A stretch of 46,400 nucleotides of DNA from the IMG/VR virus record IMGVR_UViG_3300005253_000064, positions 1-46,400 of that record; one strand, written 5' to 3'. Below, in pieces: positions 17,901 through 25,470 of this stretch (positions are counted from its first letter, which is position 1; each line of letters begins with the position of its first letter). The notes under the pieces are model-generated. The model saw only the letters and a list, made by a program, of their open reading frames with translations, searched no databases and was not told the origin of the DNA. The DNA is from a virus. The position numbers were made by a program, and so were the translations under genes.

Positions 17901-19696
17901 CTAAGAGAGCAATTAAAGACGCTTTAGTGCCCTTAACCGGTGCATTGATATATTCGGGTACATGGACACCCGGAACTGATCCTTATCCAGAACCTCAAAC
18001 ATCTGGTACAGTAGGTTCTACTGCTGGTACTTCTGTTTTTACTGATGCAACTAAAAATTTTACTGCTTTAGGTGTAGAAGTGGGTGATATATTAAATATT
18101 CGTGAAGGTGTAGATTTAGGATTTTATATTATTGATATAGTTGGAACTACTACAGTCACATGCACGGGTGATACTTTTGGAACAGTAAGCAATCTTGAAT
18201 ACCAGATATTTAGATCTGTAAGCGGAGAATATTGGATATGTGATGCAGATGGTAATTATGACACCATAGCCTATGAAGTGAGTGATTGGTTAGTTTGGAA
18301 TGAAACAGAAATAGAATGGAACAGACTTAGAAATAAATATGGTGATAATGTTATTTCGGTTGCACCCGGAGACAGTATTCAGAATGCGATTAATGAGATT
18401 GCATCAATTGGTGGTGGTACGGTATTTCTTTTAGCTGGAACACATAATGACTCAACGGATACATTTCCTATTACTATTAATAATACAAATAACCCTTATA
18501 GCAGCCCAATAGTTATACGAGGCGCAGGGGAATCAACCATAATAGACCCTAATAGCTACGTTCAAGTTTTTGATATTGATAAGACCGATATTTGCATCTT
18601 ACAAAATTTTAATATTGATATCACCGATTACACCGGAAATGTAAAGGGTGCAATTGATATTAACGAAATAGGAGCCCATAAAGTTGTTTGTAATAATTTA
18701 CATATATATGGGGATGGAACTAATGGAGTAGGTGTATGGTCTCAATCTGCGGGTGTCGAGATTCTAAGTTGTATATTCACATCTATTTCTGTTGGCGTGA
18801 CTTTACAGGGTAATTATTCCATTGTTTCTCATAATCAAGGTTATGGTTTGGCTTCTTGTCTTGTGGCTTATAGTGGCGTTGGTAATATTGTTTCTACCAA
18901 TATAGCTTTTAACTGTGGACTGGGTATTATCTCAAATGGTGCAACTTATTACGTTCTTGATGGTAATGTTATTTATAATCCCGGTGTGTATGGAATAAAG
19001 ATCATTAATGCGAGTTCTTATGGTGCTATAAGTAATAATGTCATACATTCCGCTGGTAATGATGGTATAGAAATCACGGGTAGTTCTCTACGTAATAATC
19101 TAAACGGTAATGTTATAGTTAATGGCTCAGCTTACGGAATTAATATAGAGGCTGGTAGTAATTATAATAGTATTGGACCAAACATAATTTATAATAATGC
19201 TTCTGGAGATATAAATAATAATGGAACTGGAACAATCGATTATGATTCTCTTCATGCCATTGGTACAGCAAATGCAAAATGGAAACCATTAAGTGCTGGA
19301 CCTTCAAACCCACCCAGTGCGGCACAATCTGACGGATATAATATATCCAATACTGGAGCTACGAATTTCTTTATAAATTGGTATATTCCTTTATCACCAA
19401 CATTAGGTGCATTAAAATTATATATTAAAAGTGTGGAATTAGGTTTACAAGATGCAACTGGTACTGATTATGTAGATATAATATATTTATTTAACATGAC
19501 TACTCATGCAGTTCGAAATACATTGATGTCGAATGGTGCTAATCTAATTGCCGCGGGTACATATACGTATGTTTCAGGAGCACCTTACGATATGAGTGCT
19601 TCAAAAACTATGTGGTTATTTATGGGTTGTGCTGTTAATAATGCTCAACGACTTGATATATCAGTAGTAAGGGTAGAATATTATTATGATACATAG
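14918..19696 (+). CDS. Tail tip/receptor-binding protein with beta-helix, 1592 aa, AUA start
   Basis: The frame is coding back to ATA 14918 ((M)ATLTNLDISEGVIIYERGGYPEA...). GGTGAT lies five bases upstream, and there is no conventional start until GTG 15011. Regions in order: an N-terminal beta domain (about 36-129) of type VGDILWI...GFYVIASV; a baseplate-hub-like part to about 620; a Gly-rich hinge; fibre segments with TGGILTVKESITIGTG (about 850); a second copy of the VGDIL...GFYIIDIV domain (about 1031-1102); a right-handed parallel beta-helix of pectate-lyase type (about 1147-1432: PGDSIQNAINEI ... GGTVFLLAG, then Asn/Gly rungs); and a C-terminal beta domain. It probably binds or cleaves host surface glycans. 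Confidence 0.8.
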   Translation: MATLTNLDISEGVIIYERGGYPEAKLVIKDGVTIASGDLIQINGRFTTAGTTEVVSSNDGYTVNGTKQFKDDNATFQTNNVAVGDILWIMEDNFEGFYVIASVDSQTQITVTAAGNFTSTTVLNYEIWTSIIFKGRIVDRNFEKVKTVLCESEAEEIDKQIETDFYCGRLGGLVQELLDHECAFINHSFTQTSPYNYRAPHNFRNEADGTYAGDSYWNNLYKTGTATIEVLASLSGHKKVMELDSGTGAAQFSTSLWNKLYDTMEFYIRFAQNNKKWQLQLDDDQITFYPGVRLKWDTDGNLKYLTGDFATPVWNTIEAYSANIWYKLKIKYDITNEDGIGDDTHDWHFWIDDVSKDGGSGYAFWHTAYLENRTMKNFYFASAATAAGIAYFDAFGSVYDNNYILGVNADVEYNELIYTTEFLKYPMTEKTMRLYFNSYADKHLKVWYITPTYEILFNDGDVDSGIDLNASSNYKNAEGKKQVKAIDKVHLKGGIVDGVRIFSTYGAGDVIAKDTYAHILDQSDLDDMAQQVFSRQSAGILNVALDYQELSYGYIQIGEEMTIVGNTIRFRRSDEYIATVNTQFKLRGERLQLGENAVIIYSELYLDDVLLFQRSEQADTQKATEENSQLISEVGIGTTVVGGVSGGGADNTITNIGAAGVGVYKQKVGIQFQLKNINAGSNKITITDDTTNDEVDIDLDISQILEDTPSDAQVLKAPTSNWAFDHQASPTNIKHLTDLQLAALHAKYTNAEAVAAVAAGDDYLKLVGDTMGGAINMGTYNITNVNIISTRSIDSYDKLRVWNSNLYTIGMRSAMSYGGLNSYAMTFTMNNDAARGFVWRDSDDAQNDGAMSLTTGGILTVKESITIGTGAITSDDGNLLFTFGRGAIGSPITTFAAFAHRYNMNSTDYGFMQASDGRTYINAMTGKTISFSINAVDKMNMNVSALTMSLPIAMGTNKITGLAAPTANGDALRYENISNLDYDPLLWTQTNVAASKRAIKDALVPLTGALIYSGTWTPGTDPYPEPQTSGTVGSTAGTSVFTDATKNFTALGVEVGDILNIREGVDLGFYIIDIVGTTTVTCTGDTFGTVSNLEYQIFRSVSGEYWICDADGNYDTIAYEVSDWLVWNETEIEWNRLRNKYGDNVISVAPGDSIQNAINEIASIGGGTVFLLAGTHNDSTDTFPITINNTNNPYSSPIVIRGAGESTIIDPNSYVQVFDIDKTDICILQNFNIDITDYTGNVKGAIDINEIGAHKVVCNNLHIYGDGTNGVGVWSQSAGVEILSCIFTSISVGVTLQGNYSIVSHNQGYGLASCLVAYSGVGNIVSTNIAFNCGLGIISNGATYYVLDGNVIYNPGVYGIKIINASSYGAISNNVIHSAGNDGIEITGSSLRNNLNGNVIVNGSAYGINIEAGSNYNSIGPNIIYNNASGDINNNGTGTIDYDSLHAIGTANAKWKPLSAGPSNPPSAAQSDGYNISNTGATNFFINWYIPLSPTLGALKLYIKSVELGLQDATGTDYVDIIYLFNMTTHAVRNTLMSNGANLIAAGTYTYVSGAPYDMSASKTMWLFMGCAVNNAQRLDISVVRVEYYYDT

Positions 19697-19705
19697 GTGA
19701 AAAAA

Positions 19706-19921
19706 ATGGATAAAGAACAACTTAAAAGTAGAATAGATTTTAATAACATACAAAAAAAAAGTATTGAAACTGTAAAAGGAATTCCAGAAACAGCAAGAAA
19801 CTATGATTATTTAGTGGATTTTGAAGGTAACTTTATTATTCCTTTAACTCCTTTAGAAGTTAAGTTGATTGAGAAAATAAAAGAATTAGAAGCAAGATTA
19901 AAAATACAAGAAGAAAAATAA
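19706..19921 (+). CDS. Small helical protein, 71 aa
   Basis: The ATG at 19706 has AGGTGA five bases upstream; the GTG at 19697 lies within that site and was rejected. An N-terminal basic helix is followed by a short strand part (YLVDFEGNFIIPLTPLE) and a C-terminal coiled coil (KLIEKIKELEARLKIQ). The segment resembles short fibre-associated or anchoring peptides, but no family was recognised. The stop overlaps the next ATG (TAATG). Confidence 0.55.
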   Translation: MDKEQLKSRIDFNNIQKKSIETVKGIPETARNYDYLVDFEGNFIIPLTPLEVKLIEKIKELEARLKIQEEK

Positions 19922-20160
19922 TGAATACTAAAGAATATATTATTGGGTGTGTTGCTCTATTTGGTTTTGTCGTACTTGAGATTTATATTTGGACGGTTTT
20001 CGTTGCATATCTAACACATGGGGTTGATTTCCGTATCATCATTCAATTTAATAATTATAATGAGTTTTGGTTTGAATTTATAGCATTTAACTTAATTACG
20101 ACCCTATTATTAATTAATTTAATTTTAAGCACAAAAGCCTATTTAAGGAGCAAACCTTAA
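19921..20160 (+). CDS. Two-pass membrane protein, 79 aa; candidate lysis protein
   Basis: Two hydrophobic segments (about residues 8-32, IGCVALFGFVVLEIYIWTVF, and about 53-71, FNLITTLLLINLIL) separated by a polar loop, with a basic C-terminus (KAYLRSKP). Size, topology and position after the tail genes fit a holin-like protein. No peptidoglycan- or pseudomurein-cleaving partner was recognised, so a lysis role is inferred. Confidence 0.5.
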   Translation: MNTKEYIIGCVALFGFVVLEIYIWTVFVAYLTHGVDFRIIIQFNNYNEFWFEFIAFNLITTLLLINLILSTKAYLRSKP

Positions 20161-20235
20161 ACAAGGAAGTAATAATTTTCAAGCTAATCTATTTAAAAGA
20201 AAAAAGAAATAGTAATAATAAAAGAGGTGTAAAAA

Positions 20236-20535
20236 ATGAATTTAGACTTAGTAAAAGAACTACAAAAATATGAGAAAGAAAGACAAGACCTGATCAACGC
20301 CGTGAATCAAGCACAGCAGCGGGTTAATGAAATCCAGACTCAACTTATTAGAAGAGAAGGGATTATCGCATGGATGAAGGAGTCTCTCCAAGAAGAAGCG
20401 CAGAAAAAAGTACCAATAAAAAAAGGAAATATTAAAGCGCAAAAAGAAGCACTAATGGCGAGAGCAAAAAAAGAAGTTGATAAGGCACAGAAAACCGAAA
20501 AGGGAGAGGGGAAGCCTGCGGAAACTGGCAATTAA
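20236..20535 (+). CDS. Coiled-coil protein, 99 aa
   Basis: GAGGTG precedes the ATG. Almost the whole protein is a Lys/Glu/Gln coiled coil (VKELQKYEKERQDLINAVNQ and on), with a polar C-terminus. Function unknown; it could be a virion or lysis accessory. Two antisense frames over it have no start signals and are shadows of the A/G-rich coding strand. Confidence 0.55.
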   Translation: MNLDLVKELQKYEKERQDLINAVNQAQQRVNEIQTQLIRREGIIAWMKESLQEEAQKKVPIKKGNIKAQKEALMARAKKEVDKAQKTEKGEGKPAETGN

Positions 20536-20551
20536 GGTAAGTTGGTGTAGT

Positions 20552-20950
20552 ATAAAGAAATTCTTTAACACAAAAACATTTTCAAAACTGGATATGCTGA
20601 TTTTTTTAAGTTTTATTCTCTTTTGGGCGTTTATGAATACAGAGCTTTTTAGAAATTGGAAGGATTATTTTCAATTTGTTTATTTCTCTGGCGGTCTTGC
20701 TGTCGGTTGGATCTCTGGGCATCTTAGCCTTAGAAAGATTAGGAGTGCATTAGAAAAGGCGGAAAATATCATTAGAAGCCCAAAAAGTAATATGGACCAA
20801 AAATATCATGCGGCATGTGATGCCATTGACGAGAGTTGTTTTTATTTAGGCGTAGTTTTCGAAAAATACAACAGAAAGCAGAGGACTGCGCCCGGTTGGA
20901 AAGAAGCAAAAACAAAAGAAGAGAATATAGAGGAGGTGAAAAAAAACTAA
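20552..20950 (+). CDS. Membrane protein, about 132 aa, possible AUA start
   Basis: The start is uncertain. A TTG at 20477 would overlap the previous gene by 59 bases in an Arg/Lys-rich shadow. ATA 20552, with GGTG four bases upstream, gives a natural beginning (M)KKFFNTKTFSKLDMLIF. One or two membrane segments (LIFLSFILFWAFM and FVYFSGGLAVGWISG) are followed by a soluble charged domain with paired cysteines (AACDAIDESC). Candidate lysis or envelope protein. It ends one base into the next gene (TAATG). Confidence 0.55.
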   Translation: MKKFFNTKTFSKLDMLIFLSFILFWAFMNTELFRNWKDYFQFVYFSGGLAVGWISGHLSLRKIRSALEKAENIIRSPKSNMDQKYHAACDAIDESCFYLGVVFEKYNRKQRTAPGWKEAKTKEENIEEVKKN

Positions 20951-21204
20951 TGGACGCATTTATCAAAAAAAGGTTTGGAATTCTCTTATTGATTGTTATT
21001 GGTGGCTTAGCGCTTCCACTTGGAGAATTGATTGTTGCTTCGCCAATACCAATAATGTGGAAATGGTATATGGGGACTATTTTAACAGCAGGCTTGCTCT
21101 TCGGTGAAGAATATGTTAGACATCAATTTAAAATCGCAAAAGAAGACGTTCCAGAGAAGCCAGAAAGATCATTACCAGCACTGCCGGTATTACCACCACA
21201 TTAA
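20950..21204 (+). CDS. Small membrane protein, 84 aa; candidate holin
   Basis: The ATG overlaps the previous stop, with GAGGAGGTGA upstream. Two hydrophobic segments (FGILLLIVIGGLALPLGELIV and WYMGTILTAGLLFG) with a proline-rich polar tail (ERSLPALPVLPPH). Last gene of the late operon, a common place for lysis genes. No enzymatic motif. An earlier start in the same frame at 20836 would read through the previous gene and is not supported. Confidence 0.6.
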   Translation: MDAFIKKRFGILLLIVIGGLALPLGELIVASPIPIMWKWYMGTILTAGLLFGEEYVRHQFKIAKEDVPEKPERSLPALPVLPPH

Positions 21205-21222
21205 GATAAAAAAAAATTATTT
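21205..21222. terminator. Convergent-operon boundary
   Basis: Late + operon and early - operon meet here with about 16 bases between stops. The - strand gene ends in an A/T-rich stretch (AAAAAAAAATTATTTATTTC), and T-runs on both strands are present around 21207-21236. These would stop polymerase from either side. Confidence 0.4.
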
Positions 21223-21385
21223 ATTTCTTTTTTTTAGATTTATAACACACTTTAACTTCTATAATTTCAATGTTAAAGAAATCGTTGAGTTCTGCTTCAA
21301 ACTTTTGATAATTCTCTAATAAAGCGCTTTTTTCGCTAATATTTAGTTTGCTTTCCAAGATTCGCTGTTTTGCTATTCTAATCAT
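21221..21385 (-). CDS. Small charged protein, 54 aa
   Basis: Last gene of the long - operon. It begins MIRIAKQRILESKL, is helical, and ends in CYKSKKKK. The ATG comes shortly after the stop of the upstream gene, without a clear ribosome site. Function unknown. It was missed by simple ORF length cut-offs, but the frame is open from start to the T-rich operon end. Confidence 0.45.
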   Translation of the reverse strand: MIRIAKQRILESKLNISEKSALLENYQKFEAELNDFFNIEIIEVKVCYKSKKKK

Positions 21386-21391
21386 GTTATA

Positions 21392-21526
21392 TTATTTCTT
21401 TTTCCTTCTTTTGCAATTATCTTCCTCAATTAAATCAATATTAACTTGGTATGCTTTACAAAACCATCCAATTCTATGCATACAAGCATCACAACGATGT
21501 TCATAACTATCAATTATATCAGACAT
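21392..21526 (-). CDS. Small Cys-rich protein, 44 aa
   Basis: Begins MSDIIDSYEH; contains CDACMHRIGWFC and a last cysteine near the basic tail (NCKRRKKK), so it could hold one zinc ion. No family was recognised. It lies seven bases after the upstream stop in the same direction, as do all its neighbours. Confidence 0.5.
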   Translation of the reverse strand: MSDIIDSYEHRCDACMHRIGWFCKAYQVNIDLIEEDNCKRRKKK

Positions 21527-21533
21527 TATAATA

Positions 21534-21743
21534 CTAATCTATTAATCCCCACTTTTTTAGTAATTTCAATACATAATCTTTATGGTGCCATAAAGACTGA
21601 TCCCAACAATATCGACACTCCCAATTTCCAAATTGATTCTCAACTAAATCCCGATTACAATTAGGACATTTACCTTTTTTTTTAAAACAATAAACAATAA
21701 CTCCTTTTAATAACCAGTATTTAATATAATCAAATTCTTCCAT
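21534..21743 (-). CDS. Zinc-ribbon protein, 69 aa
   Basis: The ATG at 21743 has GGTGA five bases upstream. A hydrophobic N-terminal stretch (IKYWLLKGVIVYCF) precedes a four-cysteine ribbon, CPNCNRDL ... WECRYCW, and a basic helix. This is the typical treble-clef or ribbon layout for small nucleic-acid-binding or adaptor proteins. Target unknown. Confidence 0.6.
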   Translation of the reverse strand: MEEFDYIKYWLLKGVIVYCFKKKGKCPNCNRDLVENQFGNWECRYCWDQSLWHHKDYVLKLLKKWGLID

Positions 21744-21748
21744 AATAC

Positions 21749-21919
21749 TCACCTATTATCATTTATGAATTGTTTGGTTAAATTATTCAATTCTCCCATT
21801 AATTTGAATCCTTCTTCTGATTGTTCCTTAAATAAGTCTGGATTATCTGGATTACATCCAATCCATAACATCCTTTCTATTATTTCTGATCGTGTTTTCA
21901 TATATTCTTCAAATTTCAT
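21749..21919 (-). CDS. Small acidic helical protein, 56 aa
   Basis: Begins MKFEEYMKTRSEIIERM; overlaps the upstream gene by an ATGA junction and ends six bases before the next start. Single cysteine. No recognised domain. Support comes from exact coupling at both ends. Confidence 0.5.
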   Translation of the reverse strand: MKFEEYMKTRSEIIERMLWIGCNPDNPDLFKEQSEEGFKLMGELNNLTKQFINDNR

Positions 21920-22206
21920 AATCTTTTATATCTTTCATAAAAATCTCCATGAAAAAAATCTAAACCTTGAAAAACAGAATCACTTCTTTTCTTTAATTCT
22001 TTAACATAATCCGAATCCGGAAATTGTTTTATGATTTCATAAATCAGATTATTTACACCAGAAACTATATTTTTAAATGATTCTTCCCATGTAAAACTGT
22101 TTAAATCGTCTCCTAATTTAAATATCCAAATATCATCATAGAAATATGATATTGAGAAATTTATTTCATTCTTCCCTATTCTCATTAATTCTCTTATCAA
22201 ATTCAT
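21916..22206 (-). CDS. Hypothetical protein, 96 aa
   Basis: The ATG has GGTGA seven bases upstream. An alpha/beta-looking protein with an aromatic strand region (NFSISYFYDDIWIFKLGD) and a C-terminal helix pair. No cysteine motif or catalytic pattern. Function unknown. Confidence 0.6.
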   Translation of the reverse strand: MNLIRELMRIGKNEINFSISYFYDDIWIFKLGDDLNSFTWEESFKNIVSGVNNLIYEIIKQFPDSDYVKELKKRSDSVFQGLDFFHGDFYERYKRL

Positions 22207-22219
22207 TATTTATTCACCA

Positions 22220-22369
22220 TCAGGGACTTTTTATTTTTTCTAAAATTTCAAATGGGATGCAAACTACTTGAGGTATAGTCACAGGCGTTTTCCAAACTAC
22301 TTTAATGAATTCTTTATAGATTACTATATCCCATTCTTGATCTTTATCTTCAAAATGCAATTTCTTCAT
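22220..22369 (-). CDS. Small protein, 49 aa
   Basis: The ATG overlaps the stop of the HNH-like gene (TAATG). It begins MKKLHFEDKDQEWDIVIYKE and is beta-rich with a hydrophobic end (TIPQVVCIPFEILEKIK). No family was recognised; the placement in a gap that it fills exactly supports it. Confidence 0.5.
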   Translation of the reverse strand: MKKLHFEDKDQEWDIVIYKEFIKVVWKTPVTIPQVVCIPFEILEKIKSP

Positions 22370-22689
22370 TATCTATTCTCCAGGTGGAATTTTTTATGAC
22401 ATGAAAAGTGTGAAAACCGGGTATAACGTGCTTTAAAGAGCTTCTGCCAGTTATAGATTTTATGATGTAATACTATAGATTGCTTGTACTTAATAGGTTT
22501 TTTACAGAAAAAACATTTGAGAAATTTTCGGTGATTCCTGGTCTTTTTTTCAATTAGGATTTTTTTAGCTCTTATCCAGAGAGGTGTTTTCTGTAAATCC
22601 CTATAGTATCTTCCTTCAAAATCTCTGCGCCGCATGAAATTATAGGCTTTACCGCTTAATCTCCATAACCTAAAACGTTTAAATTTCAT
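22369..22689 (-). CDS. HNH-like nuclease-type protein, 106 aa
   Basis: The ATG at 22689 (MKFKRFRLW) with AGGAG upstream is preferred to a longer start that would overlap the membrane-protein gene. The C-terminal half has the HNH zinc-cage pattern: CFFCKKPI (C-x2-C), VLHHKIY (paired His) and HFSCHKKFH. The N-terminal half is basic. HNH proteins of this size act in phage packaging or as homing/nicking enzymes; here it is in the early operon, away from terL. Nuclease activity is inferred. Confidence 0.6.
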   Translation of the reverse strand: MKFKRFRLWRLSGKAYNFMRRRDFEGRYYRDLQKTPLWIRAKKILIEKKTRNHRKFLKCFFCKKPIKYKQSIVLHHKIYNWQKLFKARYTRFSHFSCHKKFHLENR

Positions 22690-22850
22690 AAAACTACTCC
22701 TATTATCATTATAATAACTATAATTATTATCCAAATAACCGCAATGTCCATAGTTCTTTCATAATCCAGGTGTATCTGATAATGAATTTCGCATACCAGG
22801 ATCATTGCAAGAATTAGAACTACACCGACCAGTATAATAATAGTATTCAC
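22686..22850 (-). CDS. Two-segment membrane protein, 54 aa, GTG start
   Basis: The GTG overlaps the upstream TAG by one base, with GGAG upstream. Two almost uninterrupted hydrophobic segments (TIIILVGVVLILAMILV and AVIWIIIIVIIMIIGVVL) are joined by a short polar loop (EIHYQIHLDYERT). It might act in the host envelope, superinfection exclusion or lysis timing. The stop overlaps the next ATG (ATGA). Confidence 0.6.
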   Translation of the reverse strand: MNTIIILVGVVLILAMILVCEIHYQIHLDYERTMDIAVIWIIIIVIIMIIGVVL

Positions 22851-23152
22851 TATAATATCTCCTCTCTTAACTTCATTGCACTTTCCCGACTAATTTTTAA
22901 AATCTCAACCGTTCTTTTTATATAGAAATTAAGATTGGTGGAGACGATTTCATACCAAAAGGCAGACTCTGCATGCGCCAATTTCAATTCCAAAAGCATT
23001 CTTGTAATCTCATCGAAAAACTGCTCTATAACCTCATTCTTTTCTTCGGAAGAAGAAGCAGAATTGAAATCTTTCATTGTTTTTAAGTCATTGATATATA
23101 CGGTTTTTATTCCATTACTCAATTTTTTAAATATAGCTTCTAAATCACTCAT
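22850..23152 (-). CDS. Helical protein, 100 aa
   Basis: All-helical, amphipathic (LEAIFKKLSNGIKTVYINDL; MLLELKLAHAESAFWYEIV). No cysteines, no recognised domain. Its start overlaps the previous gene by eight bases, and the pattern suggests a small oligomeric or adaptor protein. Function unknown. Confidence 0.6.
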   Translation of the reverse strand: MSDLEAIFKKLSNGIKTVYINDLKTMKDFNSASSSEEKNEVIEQFFDEITRMLLELKLAHAESAFWYEIVSTNLNFYIKRTVEILKISRESAMKLREEIL

Positions 23153-23429
23153 GTTTATCCACCCAGTCTATTTTCATTTTGGTTTTATTGTTTTCCTTCG
23201 CTGTTGCTGCTTCTTTCTTCTGTTCTTCTTCTCTTTTATATCTTTCTAATATATATAGATAATTAGAATACCTGGCTTTCTTAATTGGATCTTTCACATT
23301 TTCCACCATTTTCCTTAAGTCATTAAGGTTCCGTATACCCTTAATAATACGCCCATTATCAAGAACTATACCTAATTGATATAGCGAGCAAGTAAGTCTA
23401 TTGCCACAGCTCTTACAGTCATGTACCAT
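23145..23429 (-). CDS. Cys-containing coiled-coil protein, 94 aa
   Basis: The N-terminal CKSCGNRLTCSLY pattern (three cysteines plus a nearby His) is a likely small metal site, followed by a basic helix with Glu/Lys coiled coil and a KMKIDW ending. The ATG overlaps the upstream TAA (TAATG). Function unknown. Confidence 0.6.
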   Translation of the reverse strand: MVHDCKSCGNRLTCSLYQLGIVLDNGRIIKGIRNLNDLRKMVENVKDPIKKARYSNYLYILERYKREEEQKKEAATAKENNKTKMKIDWVDKHE

Positions 23430-23653
23430 TATTTACCACTTACTATTTTTTTTATATATTTTTTCAATTTTTCTTCAGTATTCTCAAGGATTGGTAATAA
23501 ATAAGCCTTAATGTATAGTTCTACTTCCATGTGGTCATGTTTAGAGAGCTTCCCAATTAATTCTTTAGCACATTCTATATCATTTGGTAAATCATTGCTT
23601 TCATACTTTAGAAATTCAAAATTGCCAAGATTTATAGTCACACCTATTTTCAT
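23429..23653 (-). CDS. Small conserved-looking protein, 74 aa
   Basis: GGTGG precedes the ATG. The N-terminus MKIGVTINLGNFEFLKYESND reads as a beta-hairpin followed by helices (IECAKELIGKL; EEKLKKYIKKIV). The VTINLGNFE opening is of a type I associate with small phage proteins of unknown role, but I cannot name the family. Confidence 0.6.
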   Translation of the reverse strand: MKIGVTINLGNFEFLKYESNDLPNDIECAKELIGKLSKHDHMEVELYIKAYLLPILENTEEKLKKYIKKIVSGK

Positions 23654-23660
23654 AAACTTA

Positions 23661-23924
23661 TTACCACCTACTATTGTTATAGTCTATTGGTGTGAAACAT
23701 TTACAATATTTTTGCCTTCTAAAAAAATGCACTGGCATTCCGCGATATTCGCTACATTGATAATCGTCAATAAGCCATTCACATTGTAAACATTTAGCCA
23801 TTAAAGAATAATGAAGCTCATCTGCTCTCTGTTGGTCTTCTCCCATCATTCTATTACAGTCACTACATACTCCACCTACAAGATCGGTGTACTTTCCACA
23901 CTCGCCACATGGATATTCATTCAT
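23661..23924 (-). CDS. Multi-zinc-ribbon protein, 87 aa
   Basis: Two cysteine pairs at the N-terminus (CGECGKYTDLVGGVCSDC) form a classic ribbon. A second set (CLQCEWLIDDYQC and YCKCF) forms another site. With GAGGAATTAATT before the ATG it is well supported. It is probably a nucleic-acid or protein adaptor. Confidence 0.6.
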   Translation of the reverse strand: MNEYPCGECGKYTDLVGGVCSDCNRMMGEDQQRADELHYSLMAKCLQCEWLIDDYQCSEYRGMPVHFFRRQKYCKCFTPIDYNNSRW

Positions 23925-23926
23925 AA

Positions 23927-24121
23927 TTAATTCCTCTTTAAAACGTAGTTTGCCTTATCGCAGGTACAGTCTGGATATTGAATATGCACCATGTGTCTTT
24001 CAAAATGTTCGCCAGGTGTGCATTCGCAGCAGTGAGTTTTTGGCTCTAAAGAATCCGCCATTGCTTCTAATTTCTTTTCAATCAAATTTTTATCCAAATC
24101 CGGATCATATTTCTTAGTCAT
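23927..24121 (-). CDS. Small Cys/His-rich protein, 64 aa
   Basis: The stop-start overlap with the upstream gene is four bases. The middle holds THCCECTPGEH and HIQYPDCTCDK, enough ligands for one or two zinc ions. An N-terminal acidic helix precedes it. Function unknown. Confidence 0.55.
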   Translation of the reverse strand: MTKKYDPDLDKNLIEKKLEAMADSLEPKTHCCECTPGEHFERHMVHIQYPDCTCDKANYVLKRN

Positions 24122-25470
24122 CTTTCATAATCACCCAATGAATCTCCGAATTTCTTTAGAGATGCCCATTCATTTAACATCATCAATGCTTCTTTCAGCT
24201 CAACGTGCCTCTTTAATTCATTATCGTAGAAATACATTCCAAATTTCCCCGTTTTAATCTCATAGCGTTTTATTGCTTCTGTTGGCTCTACGGAATTATC
24301 TTTTGATTTACTATAGTTATTCAAAAGATCCTTCTGGGAATCTTTCCCATCAAGCTCTTGCTCCGATGGTTTTTTATTTATGATGTCGAAACCTGTGCAA
24401 TTACATACAGGACACATTAAGTCCCCTTTATCATTTTGGTCTAATTCCAATGAATCCCAAATTCTATTACAATCAAGACATCTATACCTCGGAGGTTTCG
24501 AGTCTTGCCCATTGGCATAGAGTTCATTACACCATTTACCTTTTATTTTATAAGCCCCTTGATGATCACATAATCCCCAAGAATCACATCCATCACAGCT
24601 CGGTTTTGGTTCTTTCTCCGTTGGATTACATGGAGTATTTTGTGCTGTTTGGAAATTTGCACCGCATTTAGTACAAGTTCCATCTGAACCAACAACCTCA
24701 AAATTATGTATCATTAGAAAATCTTCATAGCTCGGAAGTTTCTTATTTGGATAACCTGCTTGCTCTTTATTATAATATACTTTCTCATCAATCCGTGATT
24801 TATTGCTTGGCGGTTTCGAGTCTTCCTTTAGTAGTTTGAGTTTAAGTGTTTCTTCATGGTTTCTTTCCCAGAAGCCCTCTGGCATCTGAGGTTTCGGATC
24901 GCCACCGAGCTTCTTTAACCCATTCTCCCATGCTTCAATATACATTGCCTCATCATCCTTTTTTATATTTAATCCATAAGTAAATGCTTTTAGGTTTTTA
25001 AATAACTCCCGCAGAACCTCATGATCTATTTCCCGTAATTTATCCACACCTTCATTTATTTTATTCTGACTTATCCATGATCGTTTGGTTCTCTCTTGAA
25101 GATTATCAACATGATCCGGAGATATTCCGTGTACGGTCTTAAATAAGGTTTCATACTTCTTTTTCAGTGAGTCCATTCTCTTAGGTAATGTATCAGTCCC
25201 AATAGCTGTTGATGTTGCAATTGTATCTGTAAGTCCAAGCTCTTTTTCCAATCTTTCGATTCTCTCTGCTTTAATCCCATTTAAGTTCATTTCAAGCGCA
25301 TTGCAAATGTTCTTAATTCTATTATTTATTGCTTTATGATATACACCATGAAAAGCTACAGTAGATTCACTTTCGAGTGCTTCATTAAGTTTTTTTTCCA
25401 GCTCGGTTATCTTATCCTTCATACCAGAAGCTTCCTCTAAAAAAGCTTCCACTGTTAGTTTATCACTCAT
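24118..25470 (-). CDS. Coiled-coil plus multi-zinc-finger protein, 450 aa
   Basis: The largest protein of the early operon. The N-terminal 250 residues are coiled coil (EEASGMKDKITELEKKLNEA). The C-terminal part carries at least three zinc sites: CTKCGANF, CDGCDSWGLCDH, and CLDCNRIW paired with CPVCNCTG. Linkers repeat the phrase DSKPP (in SNKS and RYRC contexts), which suggests internal duplication. The ATG at 25470 is preferred to 25488. Compatible with a scaffold-like nucleic-acid-binding protein; no catalytic motif. Confidence 0.65.
   Translation of the reverse strand: MSDKLTVEAFLEEASGMKDKITELEKKLNEALESESTVAFHGVYHKAINNRIKNICNALEMNLNGIKAERIERLEKELGLTDTIATSTAIGTDTLPKRMDSLKKKYETLFKTVHGISPDHVDNLQERTKRSWISQNKINEGVDKLREIDHEVLRELFKNLKAFTYGLNIKKDDEAMYIEAWENGLKKLGGDPKPQMPEGFWERNHEETLKLKLLKEDSKPPSNKSRIDEKVYYNKEQAGYPNKKLPSYEDFLMIHNFEVVGSDGTCTKCGANFQTAQNTPCNPTEKEPKPSCDGCDSWGLCDHQGAYKIKGKWCNELYANGQDSKPPRYRCLDCNRIWDSLELDQNDKGDLMCPVCNCTGFDIINKKPSEQELDGKDSQKDLLNNYSKSKDNSVEPTEAIKRYEIKTGKFGMYFYDNELKRHVELKEALMMLNEWASLKKFGDSLGDYER

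Noticed and set aside
24490-24830. Repeated GGTTTCGAGTCTT in the zinc-finger gene, considered as a DNA element
   Set aside because: Falls in phase as the DSKPP linker of the protein, so it is a protein-level repeat.
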